Source: Collinsella sp.
GTDB taxonomy: Bacteria > Actinomycetota > Coriobacteriia > Coriobacteriales > Coriobacteriaceae
Reading direction: 5' to 3'
Length of the DNA: 64,000 nucleotides
Assembly (NCBI GenBank): GCA_019414025.1
Contig: DXMU01000019.1
Coordinates: forward strand, 1-64,000
Shown: piece after piece, positions 34,202-41,641 of the stretch
Layout: each line of letters starts with the position of its first letter
How positions within the stretch are numbered: the stretch's first letter is position 1
Program-made: the position numbers and the translations under genes
The notes under the pieces: generated by a model
Database searches by the model: none
What the model was told of the DNA's origin: nothing
What the model saw: only the letters and a program-made list of their open reading frames with translations

Positions 34202-34251
34202 CTTCGATGTTATGTGCGGGATGGTGCGCCATGCGGCGTGCCGTCCCGTTT

Positions 34252-34281
34252 TTTGTTCGTTACATTTTTGTTCGTTACATT
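34252..34281. repeat. Tandem 15-bp direct repeat
   Basis: TTTGTTCGTTACATT occurs twice in a row, at 34252-34266 and 34267-34281, upstream of the ABC transporter gene. It may be a paired regulator site or a duplication. Confidence 0.55.
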
Positions 34282-34360
34282 CCTTGCTGGTACCGGCAAA
34301 AAAGCTGATAGAGTAGGTCAAACGCGTTGGATGCGAACGGCGGGGGAGAGGTTGCCGTCC

Positions 34361-37300
34361 ATGCTGGATCTCAGAGATATTTGCAAAAGGTACGTTACGC
34401 AGTCGTTTACGCAGGTAGCGCTCGACAGCGTAAGCCTGTCTTTTCGCGATAACGAGTTTGTAGCCATCCTGGGTCCCTCGGGTTCGGGTAAAACTACGAT
34501 GCTCAACGTCATTGGTGGACTCGACCATTTCGATTCTGGCGATCTGCTGATCGATGGCATCTCGACCAAGGACTTCAGCGACCGCGATTGGGACGCCTAT
34601 CGTAACAATCGCATCGGCTTTGTGTTCCAGAGCTATAACCTCATTCCGCATCAGACCATTTTGGAAAACGTGGAGCTGGCGCTTACGCTCACGGGCGTGG
34701 GGCGTGCCGAGCGCCGCCAGCGTGCGCGCAAGGCGCTCGAGGCAGTTGGCCTGGGCGAGCACGTTGACAAGCGCCCGAGCCAGCTTTCGGGCGGGCAGAT
34801 GCAGCGCGTCGCCATCGCCCGCGCCTTAATCAACGATCCCGAGATTGTGCTGGCTGACGAGCCGACCGGCGCCTTGGACTCAATGACATCCGTGCAGGTC
34901 ATGGATTTGCTCAAGGACGTTGCGCGCGACCGTCTGGTCATCATGGTCACGCACAATCCCGAGCTGGCGTACCAGTACGCCACGCGCATCGTCAACCTGG
35001 CGGACGGCAAGATCACCGACGATTCCGACCCCTTTGATGTTGCCAATGCCGCGCGTCGCGAGGCAAAGCCTACGCGCAAAACATCGATGAGCTTTGTGAC
35101 AGCGCTGGGGCTTTCTGCCCGAAACCTTTTGACTAAGAAGGGCCGTACGGCTATGACGGCCTTTGCTGGTTCGATTGGCATTATTGGCATCGCGGCGATT
35201 CTGGCGCTCTCCAACGGCGTAAACGGCTACATCAAAAAGGTCGAGGAGGACACACTCTCGAGCTACCCGCTTACGATTTCCAAACAAGATTACGACCTGT
35301 CGTCCATGATGGGCGGGCATGGGGCTGCCGATGAGGAGGTATCCAAGGGCGAGGGCTCGTCCGATGGCGCCACCGGTGGCAAGGCTCAGGGGACCGATAA
35401 GATCCCGGTGGTCACGGCCGTAAAGGATATGTTCGCAAGCGTTAAATCTAACGATATGACGAGCTTTAAGGCATGGCTTGACGGCGGCGGTGACGGTATC
35501 GACAAAGAGGTCAACGCTATCCAGTACGGCTACGGCGTGACGCCGGTTGTCTATCGTTTGAGCAAGGGCGACGAGAGGCCCGTTCGGCTTGTTCCCAACG
35601 CTATGACCGAGGCCATGAGCGGAGGCGCAAGCTCGGCGGCAACGGTGAGCATGGATTCCATGGGGACCTCGGTCTTTAACGAGATGATTGACGACCAGAG
35701 CCTGCTCGACAGCCAATACGATGTCGTTGCCGGCCATTGGCCCACGTCCGCCAACGAAGCCGTGATGGTGCTTTCGGACCGCGGCACGGTGGGCGACTAT
35801 ACGCTCTATAGCATCGGCGCGCTGGATATCGATGAGCTCAACGACCTGGTCAACAGCGCCATGACGGCCGACGGCAAGGTCGAGACGCCCGAGACCGGCA
35901 CCGACTTTACCTACGACGATGCGCTGTCCACGACATTTAAGGTGTTGTCGCCGGCCGATGCCTATCGCAAAAACGAAGAGACCGGCATGTGGACCGACAT
36001 GTCTGGCGACGCCGACTTTATGGCCGCCAAGGTTGCCGACGGTATTGACGTGCGCATTGTGGGCGTGGTGCGACCCAACGAGACGGCCAACGCGAGCGCA
36101 TTGACTCCGGGCATTGCCTATACGCATGCGCTGACTTGCCAGCTTATGAAGCGCGCCGCCGATTCGCAGATTGTGCAGGAGCAGCTTGCCCACCCCGAGA
36201 CGGATGTCTTTACGGGCAAAACCTTCGACGAGCTGCAGAGCGAGGCCAAGCAAGGCGTGGATCTGAGCAGCATGTTCAGTGTGGACGAGGCGGCGCTGAA
36301 GAGCGCGTTCTCGTTCGATGCATCTGCGCTCTCGGGTGCGGCCGGCGGCATGGACCTTTCTAGCCTTGATTTGTCCGGGCTGGATATTGACCTTTCGGGT
36401 GTTGGGCGAGACATCGACTTTAGTGACATCATGGCCAAGGCGCCGGCTCCGGATTTCTCGGGCATCTTTGACGGTCTGGAGCTCACGCCCGAGCAAATGC
36501 AGCAGGTGGGAACGCTTGCCAATCAGCTGTTTGAGGGCTTTATGCAGTCCGATCAGTTTAAGGCGCTGTCGCCCGAAGACCTTAAGGACGCGTCAAAGCT
36601 TGCTGCCGCATTCTCGACGTATCTTGAGCATGATGCCGACGCCCAGCAATACCTGGCTCAGCTCAGGGCACTCGGCGGCGATGCCCTGGCCGAGCGTCTG
36701 CAGCAGGTGATGGGCGACTATGTGCAAAAGCAGCTGGCTCCGTATTTGCAGCAGTCTATGGATCAGGTGATGAAGGCGGTCAGCGAGCAGATTGCGACGA
36801 CGGTATCAACCCAGCTCAAGGCGGGTGCGGCAGGGCTCATGGACCAAATGGCGACGCAGATGTCTTCGAGTTTTGCCAACTTGGCGAGCGCCATGCGCGT
36901 GGATGCAAACGCCTTTGCTCGCGCTATCCACTTTAACATGGACGCTGAGGACCTGAGTTCGCTCATGATGAGCTATGCCAAGGCGTCGAAGCTCACCTAC
37001 GACAACAATCTGACCACGTTGGGCTATGCGGACGAGGCGGACCCCATTTCGGTCAAGATTTTCCCGCGCGACTTTGAGGCCAAGGAGCGCGTGCTCGATT
37101 ATATCGATGCGTACAACAAGCAGGTCAAAGCCGCTGGTCACGATGAGCAGGCAATCTCGTATACCGACTACATGGGCATCATCATGGGCTCGGTGACCGA
37201 CATCGTGAATACTATCAGCTTGGTGCTCATCGCATTCGTGAGTATCAGTTTGGTGGTGAGCTCCATCATGATCGGCATCATCACCTACATCAGCGTGCTG

Positions 37301-37615
37301 GAGCGCAAAAAGGAGATTGGCATCCTGCGCGCGATCGGCGCGTCAAAGCGCAACGTGGCAAACGTATTCAACGCTGAGACCTTTATCGAAGGCCTTATTG
37401 CCGGCGTCTTTGCCATTGTCGTCGTGGTGGCCGTGAGCTTTCCGGTTAATGCCTGGGCGCTTGCGGCCAAGCAGGTGCCCAACCTGATGAGCCTGCCCGT
37501 TCAAGACGCGCTGATGCTCATTGTAATTTCGGTGCTGCTGACGGTCGTTGCCGGCCTGCTGCCGGCTCGCAGCGCATCCAAGAAAGACCCTGTGGAAGCC
37601 CTACGCTCCGAATAA
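34361..37615 (+). CDS. MacB-type fused ABC exporter (ATPase + permease) with large extracellular domain
   Basis: A 1084-residue single-chain transporter. The N-terminal ATPase has Walker A GPSGSGKTT, signature LSGGQMQRVAIARALI and Walker B EIVLADEPTG. A FtsX-type permease follows with its first membrane segment near residues 268-288 (FAGSIGIIGIAAILALSNGV), a very long extracellular region (about 600 residues, with a Gln/Ala-rich coiled stretch) and three membrane segments at the C-terminus (VLIAFVSISLVVSSIMIGII and onward). Family members use ATP to move lipids or peptides or to signal across the envelope. ATG 34361 was chosen for homology to the start of the ATPase; ATG 34331 is possible. 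No separate partner is visible. Repeat copies flank the gene. Confidence 0.88.
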   Translation: MLDLRDICKRYVTQSFTQVALDSVSLSFRDNEFVAILGPSGSGKTTMLNVIGGLDHFDSGDLLIDGISTKDFSDRDWDAYRNNRIGFVFQSYNLIPHQTILENVELALTLTGVGRAERRQRARKALEAVGLGEHVDKRPSQLSGGQMQRVAIARALINDPEIVLADEPTGALDSMTSVQVMDLLKDVARDRLVIMVTHNPELAYQYATRIVNLADGKITDDSDPFDVANAARREAKPTRKTSMSFVTALGLSARNLLTKKGRTAMTAFAGSIGIIGIAAILALSNGVNGYIKKVEEDTLSSYPLTISKQDYDLSSMMGGHGAADEEVSKGEGSSDGATGGKAQGTDKIPVVTAVKDMFASVKSNDMTSFKAWLDGGGDGIDKEVNAIQYGYGVTPVVYRLSKGDERPVRLVPNAMTEAMSGGASSAATVSMDSMGTSVFNEMIDDQSLLDSQYDVVAGHWPTSANEAVMVLSDRGTVGDYTLYSIGALDIDELNDLVNSAMTADGKVETPETGTDFTYDDALSTTFKVLSPADAYRKNEETGMWTDMSGDADFMAAKVADGIDVRIVGVVRPNETANASALTPGIAYTHALTCQLMKRAADSQIVQEQLAHPETDVFTGKTFDELQSEAKQGVDLSSMFSVDEAALKSAFSFDASALSGAAGGMDLSSLDLSGLDIDLSGVGRDIDFSDIMAKAPAPDFSGIFDGLELTPEQMQQVGTLANQLFEGFMQSDQFKALSPEDLKDASKLAAAFSTYLEHDADAQQYLAQLRALGGDALAERLQQVMGDYVQKQLAPYLQQSMDQVMKAVSEQIATTVSTQLKAGAAGLMDQMATQMSSSFANLASAMRVDANAFARAIHFNMDAEDLSSLMMSYAKASKLTYDNNLTTLGYADEADPISVKIFPRDFEAKERVLDYIDAYNKQVKAAGHDEQAISYTDYMGIIMGSVTDIVNTISLVLIAFVSISLVVSSIMIGIITYISVLERKKEIGILRAIGASKRNVANVFNAETFIEGLIAGVFAIVVVVAVSFPVNAWALAAKQVPNLMSLPVQDALMLIVISVLLTVVAGLLPARSASKKDPVEALRSE

Positions 37616-37645
37616 TGTGACAAAGGGACTGTCCCTTTGTCACAT
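37615..37645. repeat. Dispersed palindrome TGTGACAAAGGG, copy 2
   Basis: ATGTGACAAAGGGAC and GTCCCTTTGTCACAT form a nearly perfect palindrome that overlaps the last base of the ABC transporter stop codon. It sits just before a separate terminator. Confidence 0.8.
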
Positions 37646-37650
37646 GGATG

Positions 37651-37689
37651 AAAAGGCGCGGGAAGGGGGTGGCCCTTCCCGCGCCTTTT
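37651..37689. terminator. Bidirectional terminator
   Basis: AAAAGGCGCGGGAAGGG (37651-37667) pairs exactly with CCCTTCCCGCGCCTTTT (37673-37689), giving A- and T-flanked hairpins in both directions between the convergent ABC and membrane-protein genes. Confidence 0.9.
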
Positions 37690-38821
37690 AGTTTGTTTTG
37701 CCCATCAGCGTGATGCGGATACTTGGATGGGTGTACTCGTCAAACTCGTCCTCGGGCTCCGTGTCAAACGAGTAATACGTTTCGACGGGGTCGTCACTCG
37801 TCCTGATAGAGATTCTCTCGTAGAGCGAACCGTTCAAAAAAGTCTGCCTAAACTCTTCGGGGAGCTTTTGCGGTGCCAGGAGCTCGGGACTCACGGTCTT
37901 GACGTCTACGGTTTTGACAGCAGAGGAAAGCTCGTCCAAGTCGAGCTCGATGCGGGCGAGGTTGTCCTCAAGGCTCGCGTCGGGGTCGATCTCCGCTATG
38001 TAGCTCACTTCCTTGAGCGTTCCCTTGTTGTCGAAATCCAGGTACGTATAGGTCTTCTGGGTATCGGAGTCGCCGTCGTGCAGATAGCCGCGGACGTGAT
38101 AGCCGTAATCTTGATATCGCTCGTAAGGGTCATCGGCGGACACGTACTCGCATGCGGGCTCTAGCGCTTTGCGGGCGATGGCGATCTGCTCGGCCGCGGC
38201 CGTGGCGTTCTCTTGCATCTCGATGTTTCCCTGTGCCAGCTGCGGGATATAGGCACCGCACACGATTGCGAGGGGCAGCGCCACAAGCGCGATGATCCAC
38301 TTTTTCGCACGGGGGATCGGCACGCCACAGGTCTCTGCCATGGCCTTTGCGTTAGCGAAGTTCTCGGTAAGCACGTCAGCTGCGGTGGCGACGGCGCCTA
38401 CGGCAGCGGCGACTTCTGCCGCGCCGCCCAGGTTGCGCGCGGTCTCGTTGTCGCTGTTCTTGAGCAGGCGCGCGGCGGCCTGCGTACCGACAACGCCTGC
38501 GATTTGTGCCGAGCGGTCTTTCTCGGTCTGCTCGACGGCGAGTCGGTGCTGCATTTCCTTCCACTGCTTGCCGCGCATGCCAAAACGCGGCGCGAGCGCG
38601 CAGTAGCAGAAGATGGCAAGCTCGACGGCGGTGAGCGCCAAGGCGGTCATCATGCCCGTCTCCTGGAAGCCTTCATGATGGAAGACGATATCGTCAATCA
38701 TTTCGAAGGGAATGATCAAAAAAGGCAGCACGAACGCCATGGCAAGCGCCGCGCCGGCAACCTTGGGACAGATGCAGTATCGCTGGATGCGCTTGCGTTC
38801 TTGTTCGGAAGGTGTTGCCAT
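37688..38821 (-). CDS. Unknown multi-domain membrane protein
   Basis: A 377-residue protein not assigned to a family. It has two membrane segments near residues 22-42 and 58-78, a cytosolic Ala-rich helical stretch (TQAAARLLKN, then GGAAEVAAAVGAVATAADVL) and a third membrane segment near 176-194 (WIIALVALPLAIVCGAYIPQ). The C-terminal 180 residues are outside and predicted beta-rich, with acidic patches (DTQKTYTYLDFDNKG, DPDASLEDNLARI). Start ATG 38821 is the first in frame. It stands alone, ending in the shared terminator. Probably lineage-specific; no function is proposed. Confidence 0.75.
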   Translation of the reverse strand: MATPSEQERKRIQRYCICPKVAGAALAMAFVLPFLIIPFEMIDDIVFHHEGFQETGMMTALALTAVELAIFCYCALAPRFGMRGKQWKEMQHRLAVEQTEKDRSAQIAGVVGTQAAARLLKNSDNETARNLGGAAEVAAAVGAVATAADVLTENFANAKAMAETCGVPIPRAKKWIIALVALPLAIVCGAYIPQLAQGNIEMQENATAAAEQIAIARKALEPACEYVSADDPYERYQDYGYHVRGYLHDGDSDTQKTYTYLDFDNKGTLKEVSYIAEIDPDASLEDNLARIELDLDELSSAVKTVDVKTVSPELLAPQKLPEEFRQTFLNGSLYERISIRTSDDPVETYYSFDTEPEDEFDEYTHPSIRITLMGKTN

Positions 38822-38942
38822 AGCTGATCCTTGGTGTCGTAACGGTCGTTGCGGCGCGATGCCGTCATATGTGACTCAGTATAGAGAATCCCGCCATCGG
38901 TGAGCGCAGGTCATACGGCAAAAGTGCCACGACAGCCCTGGT

Positions 38943-38990
38943 TTAGAGTGGCTGCTCCTGTGCCCACGCGATGATGCCGCCCGATACGTA
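38943..38990 (-). pseudogene. Remnant 3' end of a glutaredoxin-like gene
   Basis: On the minus strand a short frame reads YVSGGIIAWAQEQPL then stop. It matches the end of the intact glutaredoxin at 41285 (SSDIIAWVQENLL) over about 45 bases. Nothing upstream continues the fold, so it is a truncated duplicate. Confidence 0.6.
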
Positions 38991-39027
38991 TGTGTGCCAA
39001 AATAAACAGCCGAATGATGATTTGCAA

Positions 39028-39058
39028 ATGTGACAAAGGGACAGTTCCTTTGTCACAT
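39028..39058. repeat. Dispersed palindrome TGTGACAAAGGG, copy 3
   Basis: ATGTGACAAAGGGACAG facing TTCCTTTGTCACAT; one base differs in the right arm from copy 2. It lies about 50 bp upstream of the dihydrouridine synthase start. Confidence 0.75.
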
Positions 39059-39099
39059 TGATGTGAGAATGGATGTCGATGTATTTATAGCTGGCCCCT

Positions 39100-40032
39100 A
39101 TGGAGGGGATTACCGGGCATGTGTTCCGTCGCGTGCATGCGGAGTGTTTCGGTGCGCTCGATTGTTATTACACACCGTTTTTGCCGCCGCCACGGGTGGG
39201 CAACCGCTTTGGCGGTAAGGCGTTTAAAGAGGTGGATCCCGCCAATAACCAGGGGCTCAACGTGGTGCCTCAGTTGATGTCCAAGAACGCGGACGAGTTT
39301 GTGTGGGCGGCGCAGGTGCTCGCCGACATGGGTTACCGCGAGGTCAATCTCAACCTTGGCTGCCCCTCGGGCACGGTTGTCGCCAAGGGGAAGGGTTCGG
39401 GCTTTCTGCGCAATCTGGACGAGCTCGAGGCGTTCTTGAGCGATGTGTGCGAGCGCTCGCCATTGCCGGTGTCGGTCAAGACCAGGCTGGGGTTGGAAAG
39501 CGACGACGAATACGAGCGCGTACTCGACCTCTATTGCCGCATGCCGCTGGCAGAGCTGATCGTGCATCCGCGCGTGCAAAAGGACCGCTATACGGGCTCG
39601 CCGCGCAAGGAGTTTTACGGCGAGACACTGGAGCGGGCGCCGTTTCCCGTGGCCTACAACGGTGACATCTTTGATCTTGAGGACATGGATGCGCTGGTGG
39701 AAGCCTATCCCGGAACGCGTCACGTCATGTTGGGGCGCGGCTTGCTTGCGAACCCCGCGCTGGCTCGCATGGTTAAGGGCGGCCCTACTGCCACGGCAAC
39801 TGAACTGCAGCGCTTCCACGACACGCTGTTTGCGGCGTATGCAGAAGAGATTGGCGGCAACGCGGTCTTTCGCATGAAGGAGTGGTGGTTCTACGCCAAA
39901 TGCGCCTTCGCCGATCCCGCTACCGTTCACAAGATCGTGCGCAAGACCAAAAAGGTCGACGAATACCGCGCCGCCGTCGAGCGCGTCTTTCGCGAACAAC
40001 CGCTCGCGCCCATAGCCCGCTTTTGCGGCTAA
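39100..40032 (+). CDS. dus: tRNA-dihydrouridine synthase
   Basis: A 310-residue FMN-dependent enzyme that reduces uridine in the D-loop of tRNA. Motifs: MEGITGHVFRRVH, LNLGCPSGTVVAKGKGSGFL with the catalytic Cys near residue 91, VSVKTRLG, LIVHPRVQKDRYTG and the phosphate loop AYNGDIFD with VMLGRGLLANP. The usual start is a few residues earlier (x-L-A-P-M-E-G). Here the upstream codons read ATG-TAT-TTA-TAG-CTG-GCC-CCT, so an amber at 39088-39090 cuts the first strand. Starts left are CTG 39091 or ATG 39100, with no clear ribosome binding site. The enzyme may be weakly made or the TAG may be recent. Confidence 0.88.
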   Translation: MEGITGHVFRRVHAECFGALDCYYTPFLPPPRVGNRFGGKAFKEVDPANNQGLNVVPQLMSKNADEFVWAAQVLADMGYREVNLNLGCPSGTVVAKGKGSGFLRNLDELEAFLSDVCERSPLPVSVKTRLGLESDDEYERVLDLYCRMPLAELIVHPRVQKDRYTGSPRKEFYGETLERAPFPVAYNGDIFDLEDMDALVEAYPGTRHVMLGRGLLANPALARMVKGGPTATATELQRFHDTLFAAYAEEIGGNAVFRMKEWWFYAKCAFADPATVHKIVRKTKKVDEYRAAVERVFREQPLAPIARFCG

Positions 40033-40035
40033 ATG

Positions 40036-40091
40036 TAGTCGTTGGGGACGTTCTTTAACGACTAGTCATTTAAGAACGTCCCCAACGACTA
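40036..40091. repeat. Inverted repeat of the GTCGTTGGGGACGTTCTT family, copy 1
   Basis: TAGTCGTTGGGGACGTTCTT (40036-40055) pairs with its complement ending at 40091, with one extra base. A related element occurs at 51286-51400. It follows the dus stop. Confidence 0.75.
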
Positions 40092-40100
40092 TGTAGCAAA

Positions 40101-40163
40101 AACATGTACACCAGCATCCAAAGATGTCGAAAAATGTCGACTTTGGATGCTGGTGTACATGTT
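40101..40163. repeat. Large hairpin repeat with 23-bp arms, copy 1
   Basis: The 23-base arm at 40101-40123 is perfectly complementary to 40141-40163 (core CCAGCATCCAAAG / CTTTGGATGCTGG). A second copy lies at 41181-41240. The short loop carries two ATGTCGA words. It sits between the convergent dus and ribbon-helix-helix genes. Confidence 0.85.
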
Positions 40164-40185
40164 TGGGTCCGACGGGGGAGCGGGC

Positions 40186-40452
40186 CTAGGCAATCAGTGC
40201 ATCAAGTGTAATGAGCTCTCTGAGCCGCTCCGTGCGTGTTTGCCCATGGCGTTTGGCTTTTTCGTCAAACGCCTCAAGAATCGATTCGCCCACACGTGCT
40301 GATATAACGACGCTCGGCTCATCGGAGATTGGTGGCCTTCCCAACTTGATGGTGTGACCTTTCGGCCACTCATCTTTTTCGTAGGCTTCCGCGGCTTTCT
40401 TCAACTCTCCGGGAGCAAACCCCATCATCTTTTCGAGCTGCTTAGCATCCAT
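40186..40452 (-). CDS. Orphan ribbon-helix-helix antitoxin-like protein
   Basis: An 88-residue protein. The C-terminal half looks like a ribbon-helix-helix DNA-binding fold (SVVISARVGESILEAFDEKA, then KRHGQTRTERLRELITL). The N-terminal half (QLEKMMGFAPGELKKAAEAY) would hold a toxin-binding segment. ATG 40452 has AGGAGG five bases upstream. No toxin gene is next to it on either side: upstream lies 800 bp without genes, downstream a hairpin repeat. It could be a lone regulator kept after toxin loss, or act in trans. Two tandem palindromes upstream fit autoregulation. Confidence 0.72.
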   Translation of the reverse strand: MDAKQLEKMMGFAPGELKKAAEAYEKDEWPKGHTIKLGRPPISDEPSVVISARVGESILEAFDEKAKRHGQTRTERLRELITLDALIA

Positions 40453-40505
40453 GGCGCCTCCTATCGATCGACATAATGTCGAGCGCCGGTTCTCGGATTC
40501 TCTTT

Positions 40506-40529
40506 TTGTATACAATTTTGTAGACAAAA
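40506..40529. promoter_or_regulatory. Tandem palindromes upstream of the ribbon-helix-helix gene
   Basis: TTGTATACAA (40506-40515) is a perfect palindrome, and TTTTGTAGACAAAA (40516-40529) is an imperfect one directly adjoining. They lie about 55-75 bp upstream of the start and suit cooperative binding by ribbon-helix-helix dimers. Confidence 0.6.
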
Positions 40530-40728
40530 ATACAAGCAGTTCATCGGGCTAATTAGCTTGTTTTGACCTGCCTGTTCGATAGGAAATGAGCATTGACGGC
40601 TTCGATACTCCTTTGCTTTTCAGCTTGGAATTTGGATGCTCATTGAACTTCCGGAGGGGAGCCCTTTATTAAGCTATTGAGATTCTGGGCAGGAGCTCTC
40701 ACTGGTCTTCGGTAATGGGGCCAGCTTA

Positions 40729-40753
40729 ATTCGCGACACAGTGTGTCGCGAAT
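40729..40753. repeat. 25-bp perfect palindrome
   Basis: ATTCGCGACACA (40729-40740), one G, then TGTGTCGCGAAT (40742-40753). No T-tract follows. Could be a protein-binding site or a REP-type relic. Confidence 0.7.
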
Positions 40754-40855
40754 GGGAGTAGTCGTTAGGTGTCCTTCAATGGCTACTCATATAAGAACGT
40801 TCAAGTGTCGGATTTTGTCATTTAGTGTCGCTCTCAGCGACTATTCTGGAGGGTC

Positions 40856-41083
40856 GTGGTCAAAAAAGGGCAAATATGAGTACTGTTGCCATTATGGTGC
40901 ATTTATTTGCTATAAATTGTAGCTCCTGATGAGATTTGTTCCCATTAAGAGCTACTTTTATTGAACATATGAGGAGAAATAACGTCGTCTGCGGACGAGT
41001 GGAACGTTGAATAGTTCCTGAAGTGATCAAAATCGCTGCTACTAAACAGGTAGCAGTACTCATATTTGCCCTTTTTTGACCAC
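40856..41083. mobile_element. MITE-like element with 35-bp terminal inverted repeats
   Basis: The left end (40856-40890, beginning GTGGTCAAAAAAGGGC) and the reverse complement of the right end (41049-41083) match at 33 of 35 positions. The 158-bp interior is AT-rich and encodes nothing. No clear target-site duplication is seen. Size, termini and lack of coding fit a miniature inverted-repeat element; a long-stem RNA is the alternative. Confidence 0.65.
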
Positions 41084-41180
41084 AGCCCTCTCGGAAACCT
41101 TTCCAGAGGCGTCAAACAGCCATAATCCAAAGGTCTCCTCAAACAATTAGCCGGCCAAGAGCGTCCATGACTACCAAAAA

Positions 41181-41240
41181 GCTGTACGCCAGCATCCAAA
41201 GATGTCGAAAAATGTCGACTTTGGATGCTGGTGTACATGT
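41181..41240. repeat. Large hairpin repeat, copy 2
   Basis: Shares the core AGCATCCAAAGATGTCGAAA onward and the right arm to GGTGTACATGTTTGGGTC with copy 1. The left arm has diverged at its outer end (GCTGTACGCC versus ACATGTACACC). It lies 45 bp beyond the glutaredoxin stop. Confidence 0.8.
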
Positions 41241-41284
41241 TTGGGTCGTATGGGTTGGGGCCCTGGACGGACAGAGCGTGCGTA

Positions 41285-41530
41285 CTAGAGCAGGTTTTCC
41301 TGCACCCACGCGATGATGTCGCTCGATTCGTAGAGTGGTTTGCCGTCGATGAACAGGCAGGGAACCTGGCGTTTTCCGCCGACGGCGATGAGTATCTGTT
41401 CGGCATCGGAATCGGTCGAGATATTGCGCTCGGGAATGGTCACGCCGTTATCGGCCAAAAAGTGCTTGACCTTTAAGCAATACGGGCAGCCGGTCATAAC
41501 GTACAGCGCGAGCTCGTGATTAGTAGCCAT
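41285..41530 (-). CDS. Glutaredoxin-like thiol oxidoreductase
   Basis: An 81-residue glutaredoxin fold. The active site is MTGCPYCLKVKHFL with a CPYC pair (about residues 13-16), followed by the cis-Pro loop KRQVPCLFIDGKPLYESS and a final helix IIAWVQENLL. It is of the NrdH/GrxC-like size and would exchange electrons with glutathione or a low-molecular-weight thiol. ATG 41530 has GGAG upstream; a frame open to 41569 is probably not used. A remnant of a paralogue lies at 38943. Confidence 0.88.
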   Translation of the reverse strand: MATNHELALYVMTGCPYCLKVKHFLADNGVTIPERNISTDSDAEQILIAVGGKRQVPCLFIDGKPLYESSDIIAWVQENLL

Positions 41531-41641
41531 AGGTCTCCAATCGGTTGAGGTTTTGATTGAAATACCCAAAGCCGCCGCGGTCTATGCGCGCGTCAACGAA
41601 GACTCGATGGCCTGGACCAGAAACGCCGTGGCTCCGGTGGC

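Larger units (their letters stand above)
40530..41284. other. 755-bp gene-free stretch rich in palindromes
   Basis: No coding sequence was supported. The stretch includes a 25-bp palindrome at 40729-40753, a degraded relative of the GTCGTT repeat near 40760-40800, the MITE-like element at 40856-41083 and the second hairpin repeat at 41181-41240. It is a repeat sink between the antitoxin-like gene and glutaredoxin. Confidence 0.6.

Noticed and set aside
34880..36496. 538-codon minus-strand frame inside the ABC transporter gene
   Set aside because: Antisense shadow; composition Arg/His/Gly-rich and no motif.
40000..41300. CRISPR-like array among the palindromic repeats
   Set aside because: Repeats are inverted, of different families and irregularly spaced, with no cas genes.
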